From contig JAEEXJ010000115.1 of assembly GCA_016291475.1 (NCBI GenBank), forward strand, positions 1 to 8,758: a DNA stretch of 8,758 nt, in the 5' to 3' direction. Made by a program: the position numbers and the translations under genes. Every line of letters starts with the position of its first letter. Within the stretch, counting starts at the first letter, position 1. Source of the DNA: Lachnospiraceae bacterium (GTDB lineage: Bacteria; Bacillota_A; Clostridia; Lachnospirales; Lachnospiraceae). This document shows, one piece after another, positions 1 to 6,180 of this stretch. Below the pieces are notes generated by a model. It was not told where the DNA came from and made no database searches. It saw nothing but the letters and a program-made list of their open reading frames with translations.

Positions 1-510
1 GTAATTATCCGTCATCATCATAAGTGCCAGGCCGTGGGTGTATATTACCATATCCCTTACGGCTTCGCTGATAAGTTTCGGGGAAACATCGTATTCTTTG
101 GACAGAAGTTTAAATGCATGCTCATCAAATTGGAATTCAAAAATACTTTTTCCCTCATAAGGATCTTCCCCTATTGTTTCCATGGGATCGTCAACACTTA
201 TGAATTTGAATACATGCGGATGGTCGCAGGCACCGGACAGATACATCTTACCGGATATGAAGAATGCTTCTATCGCATCTTTCCCTTTCATAGCTTCTGC
301 CATTGGGCCGAAAAGCTTATTACCCGCATATCTCATCAGTTCTTTTTTCAGTTCATTCATGCTTCCGAATTGCCAGGAAATCGGCTGAGTTGAACATCCG
401 AGAGCCGCCGCTATGGACTTGATGCCCACATTTCCTATGCCCGACTCATCCAGAATCTCATATGCGGCTTCCAATATCATCTCTTTGGTAACTTTCGTTT
501 TTCTGCCCAT
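1..510 (-). CDS. TetR/AcrR family transcriptional regulator (3' end outside window)
   Basis: The frame is open from ATG at 510 to the left edge, giving 170 residues with no stop, so the C-terminus is missing. Residues about 11-60 form a TetR-type N-terminal DNA-binding domain: a first helix (MILEAAYEILDESG), then a helix-turn-helix containing IKSIAAALGCSTQPISWQFGS and MNELKKELMRYA, where WQF sits at the usual YxHF/YWHF position. The rest looks like a helical ligand-binding domain; its ligand cannot be read from the sequence. The start is supported by AAGGA seven bases upstream. The gene begins 10 nt after the stop of the preceding oxidoreductase gene, so it is probably the third gene of that operon. 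It likely represses the operon through the palindrome at 1688-1725 (inference). The family call is firm; the regulon and effector are unknown. Confidence 0.9.
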   Translation of the reverse strand, partial: MGRKTKVTKEMILEAAYEILDESGIGNVGIKSIAAALGCSTQPISWQFGSMNELKKELMRYAGNKLFGPMAEAMKGKDAIEAFFISGKMYLSGACDHPHVFKFISVDDPMETIGEDPYEGKSIFEFQFDEHAFKLLSKEYDVSPKLISEAVRDMVIYTHGLALMMMTDNY

Positions 511-520
511 GCTTTTATCC

Positions 521-1171
521 TTAGGTATAAGGTCTGTAATCAAGCGGTTTCGTGCATCCCAGACTTTCTGCGTCTCTTATAAAACTTTTTCTCACCGCGG
601 TCCTGAAAAAGAAACCAACCATAAATCTTACGGGAGCAGGGAATAATTCAGGTCCCGTAAACGCCTTGCACTTTTCCGAATTGAAATTTCCGCAAGCGGA
701 AAACTCTCTACCCATCTCTGCGTAAGGACTTGTTGCTTTTTCCCTGTTTTCGTCATTTAAAAATCTTATCTCAAAATTTCCGCCTTTGCAAAGAGTTCCG
801 CCATATTCACATCCCAGGTACCCTGCAAGTTTTTCAAGATATGCTTCTCCGCACCTCAGCTGAATTCCTTCCGCAAATCCGCTCTGAAGTATGAATGAAA
901 TCTTCGCATTACCTGATTTTGGTGTCAGTGTTTCCAGAAATTCCATCAAAAGTCCGGGAATACATTCTACATAGAGAGGAAGCGCGATCAGGATATTATC
1001 GCTTTCATCATATGCTTTTCGTATATCATCCCAGGACTGTCTGTCGGATATTTCGTACAGATCAAAGGTATCGCCCTTTTCACACATACCTTTTGTAAAC
1101 TCATTAAGGATCTTGTCGGTATTACTGTATTTCTTGATTCTGGGGCTTCCGTTTATTATCAGCACATGCAT
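521..1171 (-). CDS. Flavodoxin-fold NAD(P)H-dependent oxidoreductase
   Basis: This 216-residue protein has the N-terminus of the flavodoxin-like NADPH:FMN reductase/quinone reductase superfamily: a first beta strand MHVLIINGSPR followed by SNTDKIL, the loop that holds the FMN phosphate. A second strand, DNILIALPLYVECIPGLLMEFLE (about residues 58-80), matches the family's P-L-Y-x...P..L/K..(I/L)(E/D) pattern near the flavin. The C-terminal third is basic and aromatic (RFMVGFFFRTAVRKSF) and may be a surface helix. The start has an ideal AAAGGAGG seven bases upstream. It overlaps the end of the preceding reductase gene by 13 nt, which indicates translational coupling and shared function. The likely role is cytoplasmic flavin-dependent reduction of a quinone, nitro or similar compound; the substrate is not predictable. 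Confidence 0.8.
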   Translation of the reverse strand: MHVLIINGSPRIKKYSNTDKILNEFTKGMCEKGDTFDLYEISDRQSWDDIRKAYDESDNILIALPLYVECIPGLLMEFLETLTPKSGNAKISFILQSGFAEGIQLRCGEAYLEKLAGYLGCEYGGTLCKGGNFEIRFLNDENREKATSPYAEMGREFSACGNFNSEKCKAFTGPELFPAPVRFMVGFFFRTAVRKSFIRDAESLGCTKPLDYRPYT

Positions 1172-1665
1172 GATACCGCCTCCTTTATCTCTTTTGCACC
1201 GAATACTCCGAGGGATTTGCTCTCCAGATTAAGCGCCGCTCTTTCAACCCATCTCTCCATAAACTCTTTGTCTCCCTCACCTTTCACGATCAAGCCCACA
1301 TCAGCATTATTATCGTATCTGGAAATATGCCTCATCTGGCCGCCTGCGAATTTGAGGTTCATGGTCAAAACAGGAAGGATCCTGTCAAAAACATTCTTTC
1401 CCTTGTGATCGATAAATCCCAGCGCAGTATCCGAGATTACCCAGTACTGATCCGCATGAATGAGCTTCTTTAAAATGATCTCATAATCATCTTTTACCGC
1501 ACATTCTCCCGGTGACTTAAGCCAGCAATAATTGCATCCTATACAGTGACTTATCTTAAGCGAACCGGCTTCAACTATATCAACTTCAATCTTCCGAGCT
1601 TTGGCATACCCTCGTAATTCTTCCGTTACCGATGTATCCGAAGTCGTATTGACTACAAGGATCAT
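1159..1665 (-). CDS. Flavodoxin-fold reductase with four-cysteine motif (iron-sulfur flavoprotein-like)
   Basis: This 168-residue protein is a short member of the NADPH-dependent FMN reductase/iron-sulfur flavoprotein group. After the first strand (MILVVNTTSDTS) comes a cysteine motif, C41-x2-C44-x2-C47-x7-C55, followed by VKDDYEIILKKLIHADQYWVIS. The same arrangement, C-x-GC-x2-C...C-x3-DD, is common in clostridial flavodoxin-like oxidoreductases and in some relatives ligates an Fe-S cluster; a cluster here is inference. The usual GSP phosphate-binding triplet is replaced by NTTSDTS, so FMN binding may differ from that of the partner protein. It is the first gene of the operon, with AGGAGG six bases before the ATG, and it overlaps the next reductase gene by 13 nt. 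The two may form a heteromer or act in sequence (inference). Confidence 0.75.
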   Translation of the reverse strand: MILVVNTTSDTSVTEELRGYAKARKIEVDIVEAGSLKISHCIGCNYCWLKSPGECAVKDDYEIILKKLIHADQYWVISDTALGFIDHKGKNVFDRILPVLTMNLKFAGGQMRHISRYDNNADVGLIVKGEGDKEFMERWVERAALNLESKSLGVFGAKEIKEAVSCMC

Positions 1666-1687
1666 GATTTTCCTCCTACACTTTAAA

Positions 1688-1725
1688 ATAATATAAAGGT
1701 GTTTATATAAACATCTTTATATTAT
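1688..1725. promoter_or_regulatory. 38-bp near-perfect palindrome, probable TetR operator
   Basis: Positions 1688-1725 pair symmetrically about 1706/1707 with a single mismatched pair (1699 with 1714). The core TGTTTATATAAACA at 1700-1713 is perfect. It lies over and just downstream of the -10 element of the reductase-TetR operon, where a bound repressor would block polymerase. The TetR gene in the same operon makes it the natural binding candidate. A role only as an RNA hairpin is less likely, because the site begins at the -10 element, so its outer arm would not be transcribed in full. Confidence 0.75.
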
Positions 1726-1747
1726 ATTTTATCTGTCCGTATGTCAA
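1719..1747 (-). promoter_or_regulatory. Sigma-A promoter for the reductase-TetR operon
   Basis: On the minus strand a consensus -35 TTGACA (1747-1742) is followed by TAATAT (1724-1719) at 17 nt, or by a perfect TATAAT (1726-1721) at 15 nt. The start codon at 1665 lies about 50 nt downstream. The -10 element is inside the palindrome at 1688-1725, which suggests repression by occlusion. Confidence 0.75.
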
Positions 1748-1751
1748 CATA

Positions 1752-1792
1752 CAAAAATACCCTCCTTACCGAACTTTCGGTAAAGAGGGTAT
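1752..1792 (-). terminator. Strong intrinsic terminator after the GNAT gene
   Basis: Arms 1776-1792 and 1757-1773 form a 17-bp stem (one G-U pair in the minus-strand RNA) with a very short loop at 1774-1775, more realistically a tetraloop. It is followed on the minus strand by a U run (1756-1753). It lies 26 nt after the GNAT stop and closes the four-gene operon. Only four bases separate it from the -35 box of the next operon, so it probably insulates the two. Confidence 0.9.
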
Positions 1793-1818
1793 ATAACTTT
1801 CCCTGTGTTTTGCCTGCT

Positions 1819-2370
1819 CTATTTTATTCCGCTTCCGGTCCATGTCAGAAAGGTTTTATATCCGAGCTTTGAATACCATCCCGTCTCATAGGTATAATGG
1901 ATATAACTGTAATCATACATTTCTTCACGCAGTATCTGTGTGACATTTTTTACCATGGTAAGTCCGATGCCGAGATCACGGTATTCAGGTAATGTTCCGA
2001 CACATCCCGGACCTCCGATCTTACGATTCTTACCGTCCATAATATGTTCACCGAAATCCTGGATCATGCAAAAGGACGCTATCTTACCATCAACATATCC
2101 GCAATAGATCCTGGCATTTTCGGAGAAAAAATCCACCCAATGCGGAACCACTTTTGCGACCGCCTCTTTAAGAACATCCATATCTCCTTCATAGTAACCG
2201 AATGATACATTCCCGGCAAAATTCTTCACATAAGCATCTGTATCAAATTCCCGCAATTCAAGCAGCATCTCGGAGGCGGGTTCATTATCCGGAACATTTT
2301 TTACATAGTCACGTTCAAAATACCCCGGATGCATTTCGTTAAACAGCTTGGCATATTGATCTTTGGTCAT
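1819..2370 (-). CDS. GNAT family N-acetyltransferase
   Basis: This 183-residue protein has a GNAT acetyl-CoA-binding region in its C-terminal half. Motif A is VGTLPEYRDLGIGLTMV, with the R/Q-x-x-G-x-G pyrophosphate loop as R131-DLGIG136. A motif B-like segment, YETGWYSKLGYKTF, lies at about 161-174. Strands before it (ARIYCGYVDGKIASFCMIQDFG, about 86-107) match the usual central sheet. The N-terminal 80 residues are less conserved and probably carry acceptor specificity. It is the last gene of a four-gene operon, starting one base after the PurA-like stop. Its Shine-Dalgarno (AGGAG) lies inside the last codons of that gene, so translation is coupled. The acceptor is unknown; a product or ligand of the PurA-like enzyme, or a protein in the operon, is possible (inference). 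Confidence 0.85.
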   Translation of the reverse strand: MTKDQYAKLFNEMHPGYFERDYVKNVPDNEPASEMLLELREFDTDAYVKNFAGNVSFGYYEGDMDVLKEAVAKVVPHWVDFFSENARIYCGYVDGKIASFCMIQDFGEHIMDGKNRKIGGPGCVGTLPEYRDLGIGLTMVKNVTQILREEMYDYSYIHYTYETGWYSKLGYKTFLTWTGSGIK

Positions 2371-2371
2371 A

Positions 2372-3571
2372 TTATTCTCCTCTGGAATAGGATTTGTATA
2401 TAGTATTAAAGGTTCCCTGTATCACCGGATTCGAAACAAACTCCTCTACTGTAATATCGCCCTCTTTGGTCAGTATTTTTCCATCCGTTTCATTGAGATG
2501 AGTGATGAAAAGGGAAGCTTTGGTCTTTTCTATGCCGCCTTCATTAAGATCATCCAAAACAGGGTGGATGAATTCATCTTCACCTCCGTGCCTCGCGTAT
2601 CTGATACTGCCCTGCCATGAGTTATGAACATTTGTTATATCCGGCGACGTAATTCCGATTTCTCCGGGTGTACATTCATAAGGCAAAGGGCCTGCTCCGT
2701 GCCTTGTCACATAACTTCTTGTAATGTAAACCGCTTCACTCAGCTCAAGCCCGTACTTTTTAAGTATTCTGCATGGATTGTAAAGCCCGGTTCTGGATGC
2801 GGTAACATGGGGAGCATATTCTTTATTTTCCGAATCAAGCAAAAGTCCCTGACCGTTTTCAAACAGCAACTGCTCCTTGCCGGTGAAAAGTTTTTCAGCA
2901 TCTTCGCATATGGTGACATACTGTTCCGCATTCTTTTTGGCCTGACGGATCCAGTTGACAAGAACCTCTTCCGATGAGAGCATATCGTACAATTCCCGCG
3001 TTTCCGAAGAGGATATGCTCCTCGTAGAAATTCCGAGAAGCGAAAGTCTGGGGCTTATATAATCTCTTCGCAAATCAGAAATCTTCTTAAGAAGATCATC
3101 CTCGCTCAGTCCCAGAATATCTGTCACCGTGATGCCAAAACCCGCTCCGGTCCTCAGATCACATTCGTTGATGCCCATTCCGCAACTGCCGTGTCTGTTA
3201 TCACCGCGTGACAATTCAAGCAGCATATTTACCAAAATGTCATCTATTATCGCAAGCGAAGTTCCGGAGTCACAGTATATCTTGGGGGGAATCCCGCTCA
3301 ATTCCTTAAACTCTTCTATCTCCTCGCCAAGCTTATACAGATCGGGGTAATAGGAATCAGCCCAATATGTATCCGCCATACGAAAAGAGCCCGCCGACAA
3401 TTGATGGAAAACAAACCTTTTGCCTTGTGTTTCCACCGTATGCCCGGCCTGGGCTCCCCCGTTATGCTTTATTACGAGAGTGCCCGGGATCTTGCAGCAA
3501 AAAAAATCTGTCGCAAGTCCCTTGCCCTCATCGCCGAATCCTTTTCCGATGATCGCCCGGATATTTTTCAT
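2372..3571 (-). CDS. Divergent adenylosuccinate synthetase (PurA-superfamily) homologue
   Basis: This 399-residue protein belongs to the PurA superfamily, which normally joins IMP and L-aspartate using GTP. Seen: the phosphate loop GFGDEGKG (11-18) with the catalytic Asp14; GGAQAGHTVE (38-47) with the catalytic His44; SCGMGINE (129-136); FENGQGLLLD (237-246); and TRHGAGPLPYE (289-299). Unusual: in the E. coli enzyme the aspartate loop is TTGRRRR and the guanine-recognition motif is TKLD. The corresponding regions here read NSWQGSIRYAR (317-327) and THLN (357-360). Only about 40 residues follow THLN, against about 100 in E. coli, and the usual STGPDR segment is not recognisable. Total length is about 30 residues below the usual 430. 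It is therefore unlikely to be the housekeeping purA, and its substrates may differ (inference). It starts 2 nt after the vWA stop without a clear Shine-Dalgarno, so translation is probably coupled. Confidence 0.8.
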   Translation of the reverse strand: MKNIRAIIGKGFGDEGKGLATDFFCCKIPGTLVIKHNGGAQAGHTVETQGKRFVFHQLSAGSFRMADTYWADSYYPDLYKLGEEIEEFKELSGIPPKIYCDSGTSLAIIDDILVNMLLELSRGDNRHGSCGMGINECDLRTGAGFGITVTDILGLSEDDLLKKISDLRRDYISPRLSLLGISTRSISSSETRELYDMLSSEEVLVNWIRQAKKNAEQYVTICEDAEKLFTGKEQLLFENGQGLLLDSENKEYAPHVTASRTGLYNPCRILKKYGLELSEAVYITRSYVTRHGAGPLPYECTPGEIGITSPDITNVHNSWQGSIRYARHGGEDEFIHPVLDDLNEGGIEKTKASLFITHLNETDGKILTKEGDITVEEFVSNPVIQGTFNTIYKSYSRGE

Positions 3572-3573
3572 GA

Positions 3574-4476
3574 TCAGAAGAAAAGTCCCTTCTTGTTACT
3601 CTTTATGGCAAGTTCGCTGAGTGCGCGCTTTACTACGGGAAGCTTCGCATCGGGCCACTGCTTAAGAGTCTCTTCAAGTGTCATTCCACCGGTCATCTGG
3701 ATCGTGCTGATAATGATCTCGGGAATTGCATCGATCTCATCGGTTCTGATAACCATTGTGTGTCCCGGAAGAAAGCTTACGATATTCTTAGCCTTTGCGA
3801 ATCCATCATCGAGGAAAAGATGGAAGATCTCAAACTTCTCCTCCGCAGCCTTTACGATATCCGTAACTTTCATATTTACCTTTTCACCGAACACTCTCTG
3901 ATACAGCACAGGAAGATTACCGGGATCGCCCTCTTTTCTGCAGTCCGCACTGTCACCTATGGTGAAAATAAAACCTTTCTTCTTTCTCTTTTCGAAATTA
4001 TCAAGAGAAGTATGCTTTGCCGCAAAATACCACAGAAGATTTGGAACAACTCTTCCGCTTCCTGCATTTTCAAGCCACAGATCAAGGAGCTGCTCCGCAA
4101 TCCTGATGTCCGATTCAAACTGTGTTACCTGAAGAGGTGAAGCATCATCGATATCACCGTATGCGGCAAACATAAGAGCGGGATCTTTGACCGCATTTGT
4201 TGAATAAAGTTTCATCATAGTCTCGTTAAGAGATTCCTGTGCAACCATCTTAGCCAGATAACCCATGGAACCCGTAACGTCAAGCCCGAGGATAATGGGC
4301 AGTGATTCGGGATGATCTTCCGAATCCCTGGCTTCTCTTGTCTGAATAAATCTCGGATCGAATCTCTGATCGCAGGAAGTGCTCTTAAATATCTCTGTTT
4401 CGCTTTTTGCGTTTGAGATGTTTCTGCTGTTTCTGAGTTTGTTCCAATCCGCTGCAGTGTAACTACCTCTACCCAT
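3574..4476 (-). CDS. von Willebrand factor type A (vWA) domain protein
   Basis: This 300-residue cytoplasmic protein has a vWA domain from about residue 58. The strand PIILGLDVTGSMG carries the MIDAS signature DxTxS (D66, T68, S70). Other likely metal-site acids are D108 in AAYGDIDDAS and D175 in FTIGDSAD. The N-terminus MGRGSYTAADWNKLRNSR and the phrase PLQVTQFESDIRIAEQLLDLWLE are features I associate with a Firmicutes vWA family of unknown function. There is no signal peptide or membrane segment. The C-terminal 60 residues (from about 240) look helical and rich in Leu and Lys. AAGGAGG stands five bases before the ATG. The gene follows the zinc-ribbon pseudokinase gene by 19 nt and precedes the PurA-like gene by 2 nt. 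vWA proteins commonly act as metal-dependent scaffolds, so it may link the pseudokinase to the enzymes (inference). Confidence 0.88.
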   Translation of the reverse strand: MGRGSYTAADWNKLRNSRNISNAKSETEIFKSTSCDQRFDPRFIQTREARDSEDHPESLPIILGLDVTGSMGYLAKMVAQESLNETMMKLYSTNAVKDPALMFAAYGDIDDASPLQVTQFESDIRIAEQLLDLWLENAGSGRVVPNLLWYFAAKHTSLDNFEKRKKKGFIFTIGDSADCRKEGDPGNLPVLYQRVFGEKVNMKVTDIVKAAEEKFEIFHLFLDDGFAKAKNIVSFLPGHTMVIRTDEIDAIPEIIISTIQMTGGMTLEETLKQWPDAKLPVVKRALSELAIKSNKKGLFF

Positions 4477-4495
4477 TTTGTCCTCCTTAACTCAG

Positions 4496-5410
4496 TTAAA
4501 AGTTCACGTTCATATGAGCAAAACGTCTTCCGCCGAAGCCGTTTTCGATTACTTTATCCCATTTTTCAAAATCGTCGTACGCATCCTGAGAAACTCCGCT
4601 TTCCAAAAACTTTATCATTTCTTTCGGAGCTTCACCCTTATGTATTCCGAGTATCTTAACGGCAGTCTGCCTCAGCGCCTTAAGATCGGGATTTCCGAAT
4701 GCCGTATTCACCGCTCTGATCTTTGAAGCGCTCCACCAGTGCCCCATAAGAACCGCATGATGATTGAAAGGATTGATCCATATCGATTCTTCGGATATTC
4801 CTCCGTGGATCAGATCGCTGTAATTCAAAACACAGCACATATTTTCAAGTCTTGAAACGATCCATGCAACATGCTCCGGAGACAGACTGCCGAACATAGG
4901 CAGAGGGAACAGATTATCCGATCTGGCAAATGCCAGCATAATTCCGCCGCCTTTAAGATCGTACTGTCCGTTTAATCTTGGGAAGCATTCATTAAGCCCT
5001 TTTACATCCGCCGGCGGAAAAGAAAGCATACCTATACCCGAAAGCATTTTATCCGCAAGATCTCTGTCACTTCCGTTCAAAACGTACAGTGCATTATTCT
5101 TGGTCAGATATACTTTCGCAGGGTCGTCATCGAATGAATACAGATATCTGATTGTAACGGTTTCGCCGTCTGCTGTTTCAACCTGAGTTTCCTCTGCATT
5201 ATCCCAAAGGTAATCCTCAGTCTTCTTACCTTCCGCTTTTTCATCATGGATTCCGCGAAGGTAATTCAGCATCTGCTTTCTGAATTCCCTGTATCCGATT
5301 AGTTCCTTGTCAGCAAAAAAGGATTTACCGCCGCAGTATTCGCAAACAATAGCTCCGCTGCTGTCAACAGACATTTCACCGCCACAGTTTTTACATTTGA
5401 AACTGATCAT
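4496..5410 (-). CDS. Zinc-ribbon protein with degenerate protein-kinase-like domain
   Basis: The 304-residue protein starts with a zinc ribbon, C6-x2-C9 ... C23-x2-C26. From about residue 85 it resembles a protein kinase in outline: AKVYLTKNNALYVL as the Lys-bearing strand, GGIMLAFARSDNLFPL (154-169) as strand 5 and hinge, HVAWIVSRLENM as helix E, and IHGGISEESIWI (201-212) where a kinase has HGDLxxENILI. The catalytic Asp is Gly204, the metal-binding Asn is Ser209, and the DFG position reads MGH (222-224), so it is probably an inactive pseudokinase. The kinase reading is inference from pattern and has not been tested by search. I chose ATG 5410 because GGAGG lies nine bases upstream; a TTG at 5428 would leave the Shine-Dalgarno inside the gene. 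It is first in the operon, directly behind a strong promoter. Confidence 0.75.
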   Translation of the reverse strand: MISFKCKNCGGEMSVDSSGAIVCEYCGGKSFFADKELIGYREFRKQMLNYLRGIHDEKAEGKKTEDYLWDNAEETQVETADGETVTIRYLYSFDDDPAKVYLTKNNALYVLNGSDRDLADKMLSGIGMLSFPPADVKGLNECFPRLNGQYDLKGGGIMLAFARSDNLFPLPMFGSLSPEHVAWIVSRLENMCCVLNYSDLIHGGISEESIWINPFNHHAVLMGHWWSASKIRAVNTAFGNPDLKALRQTAVKILGIHKGEAPKEMIKFLESGVSQDAYDDFEKWDKVIENGFGGRRFAHMNVNF

Positions 5411-5419
5411 AGCATTACG

Positions 5420-5424
5420 CCTCC
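5420..5424 (-). promoter_or_regulatory. Shine-Dalgarno fixing the pseudokinase start
   Basis: GGAGG on the minus strand stands nine bases before ATG 5410. The predicted transcription start near 5427 leaves room for this site and rules out the upstream in-frame TTG at 5428. Confidence 0.8.
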
Positions 5425-5433
5425 GCAATGAAA

Positions 5434-5462
5434 ATTATACCATTATGAGATCAGAGTGCCAA
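5434..5462 (-). promoter_or_regulatory. Sigma-A promoter for the pseudokinase-vWA-PurA-like-GNAT operon
   Basis: TTGGCA (5462-5457), a 17-nt spacer and a perfect TATAAT (5439-5434) lie on the minus strand, in the gap after the lipoprotein gene. The predicted start near 5427 gives a leader of about 17 nt, just enough for the GGAGG site. I see no operator-like repeat around it, so expression may be constitutive or controlled elsewhere. Confidence 0.85.
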
Positions 5463-5486
5463 TGAGACCGGCGTCCCAATTATCGT

Positions 5487-5990
5487 CTAAAAATCCGTAA
5501 GTTCGTATTTACCGGGCTTGCTTCCACTGTCTATTATCAGAAACGCATTATCATTGGAATCATAGGACATATACTTAATCTCAGTTTCGGATCCGTACCA
5601 TGAATCCATCCTTATAACATTATCATCGCACAAATAAATATAGTATCCTTCACCTCCGGATAAAACCCTGTAAGGTCCCAGATCACTGTGATAAATATAC
5701 ACATCAGTAAACTTAGTCTCATCGGAATCATCCTTAATACCGATAAGAAGCTCATTTAATCCGTCTCCGTCAAGATCTTTCAAAAGATAACCGAAGGAAT
5801 TGCCGGTATCTTTCATCTCATCACTGATGAACAATTTGGGATCTTCATTTGCCCATCCGCTTTCAAAACCCTCTTTGTAATAATCCAGTGTGGGTTCATA
5901 CCAGGTGGCGGGCTTTGGTGAAAATGAACATCCGCTGATCAGCAAAGCCGATATGGTCAAAATGGCCGTACATATATGCATTCTTTTCAT
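5487..5990 (-). CDS. Predicted lipoprotein with a DxDxDG-type acidic loop
   Basis: The 167-residue product has a lipoprotein signal peptide: MKRMH, a hydrophobic stretch (about 6-18) and lipobox ISGC with the lipidated Cys at position 21. It should be anchored to the outer face of the membrane. The mature part contains KDLDGDGLNELLIG (about 71-84), a calcium-binding loop like those of EF-hand/dockerin and FG-GAP proteins, followed by strand-rich sequence (DVYIY, YYIYL, DNVIRMDSW). No enzyme motif is visible and I do not recognise a named family; such small proteins are common in Lachnospiraceae. ATG 5990 is preferred over the in-frame TTG at 5996 because AGGA lies seven bases upstream of the ATG. 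It appears to be monocistronic: an upstream terminator ends at 6060 and a separate promoter follows at 5462. Confidence 0.8.
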   Translation of the reverse strand: MKRMHICTAILTISALLISGCSFSPKPATWYEPTLDYYKEGFESGWANEDPKLFISDEMKDTGNSFGYLLKDLDGDGLNELLIGIKDDSDETKFTDVYIYHSDLGPYRVLSGGEGYYIYLCDDNVIRMDSWYGSETEIKYMSYDSNDNAFLIIDSGSKPGKYELTDF

Positions 5991-6180
5991 TTGCAAATCC
6001 TTTCCATGATCATTAACACTACAAGTATTATTTTATCATAAACCAAATATAAAAAAGGTATAACAAAAGAAGCTGTACCGCCCTTCTGGCGATACAGCTC
6101 ATATACTCCAATTCGGTATTTAGTTTACCAAGGTCCTTTTTGATAAGACAGCTTATGCTGAAATAATCTCACTGACCACA
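5991..6180. other. Intergenic region between glycosyltransferase and lipoprotein genes
   Basis: These 190 bases hold an 80-nt 3' untranslated stretch after the glycosyltransferase, the terminator at 6060-6099, and an AT-rich segment (6000-6058) that must carry any lipoprotein promoter. Minus-strand TATGAT and TAAAAT hexamers (around 6031-6041) could be -10 boxes, but I find no convincing -35 at proper spacing. No small gene is apparent. Confidence 0.5.
6060..6099 (-). terminator. Intrinsic terminator after the glycosyltransferase gene
   Basis: Arms 6088-6099 and 6071-6082 form a 12-bp stem with a 5-nt loop. In the minus-strand RNA all pairs form, with one G-U; the plus-strand RNA would have an A-C mismatch, so minus-strand use is favoured. 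A U-rich tract (UUCUUUUGUU) follows. It lies about 80 nt after the stop codon at 6181. Confidence 0.85.

Noticed and set aside
34..393. 119-residue plus-strand open frame at the left edge
   Set aside because: The minus strand here encodes a well-formed TetR regulator with helix-turn-helix; the plus frame is its shadow.
2372..3571. Phage-type PurZ (2-aminoadenylosuccinate synthase)
   Set aside because: PurZ proteins lack the catalytic Asp of the GDEGKG loop; here Asp14 is present, and no phage genes or Z-genome partners are in the window.
3401..3901. 166-residue plus-strand open frame across the vWA/PurA-like junction
   Set aside because: It is antisense to two genes with clear motifs and has a low-complexity Ser-rich translation with no family resemblance.
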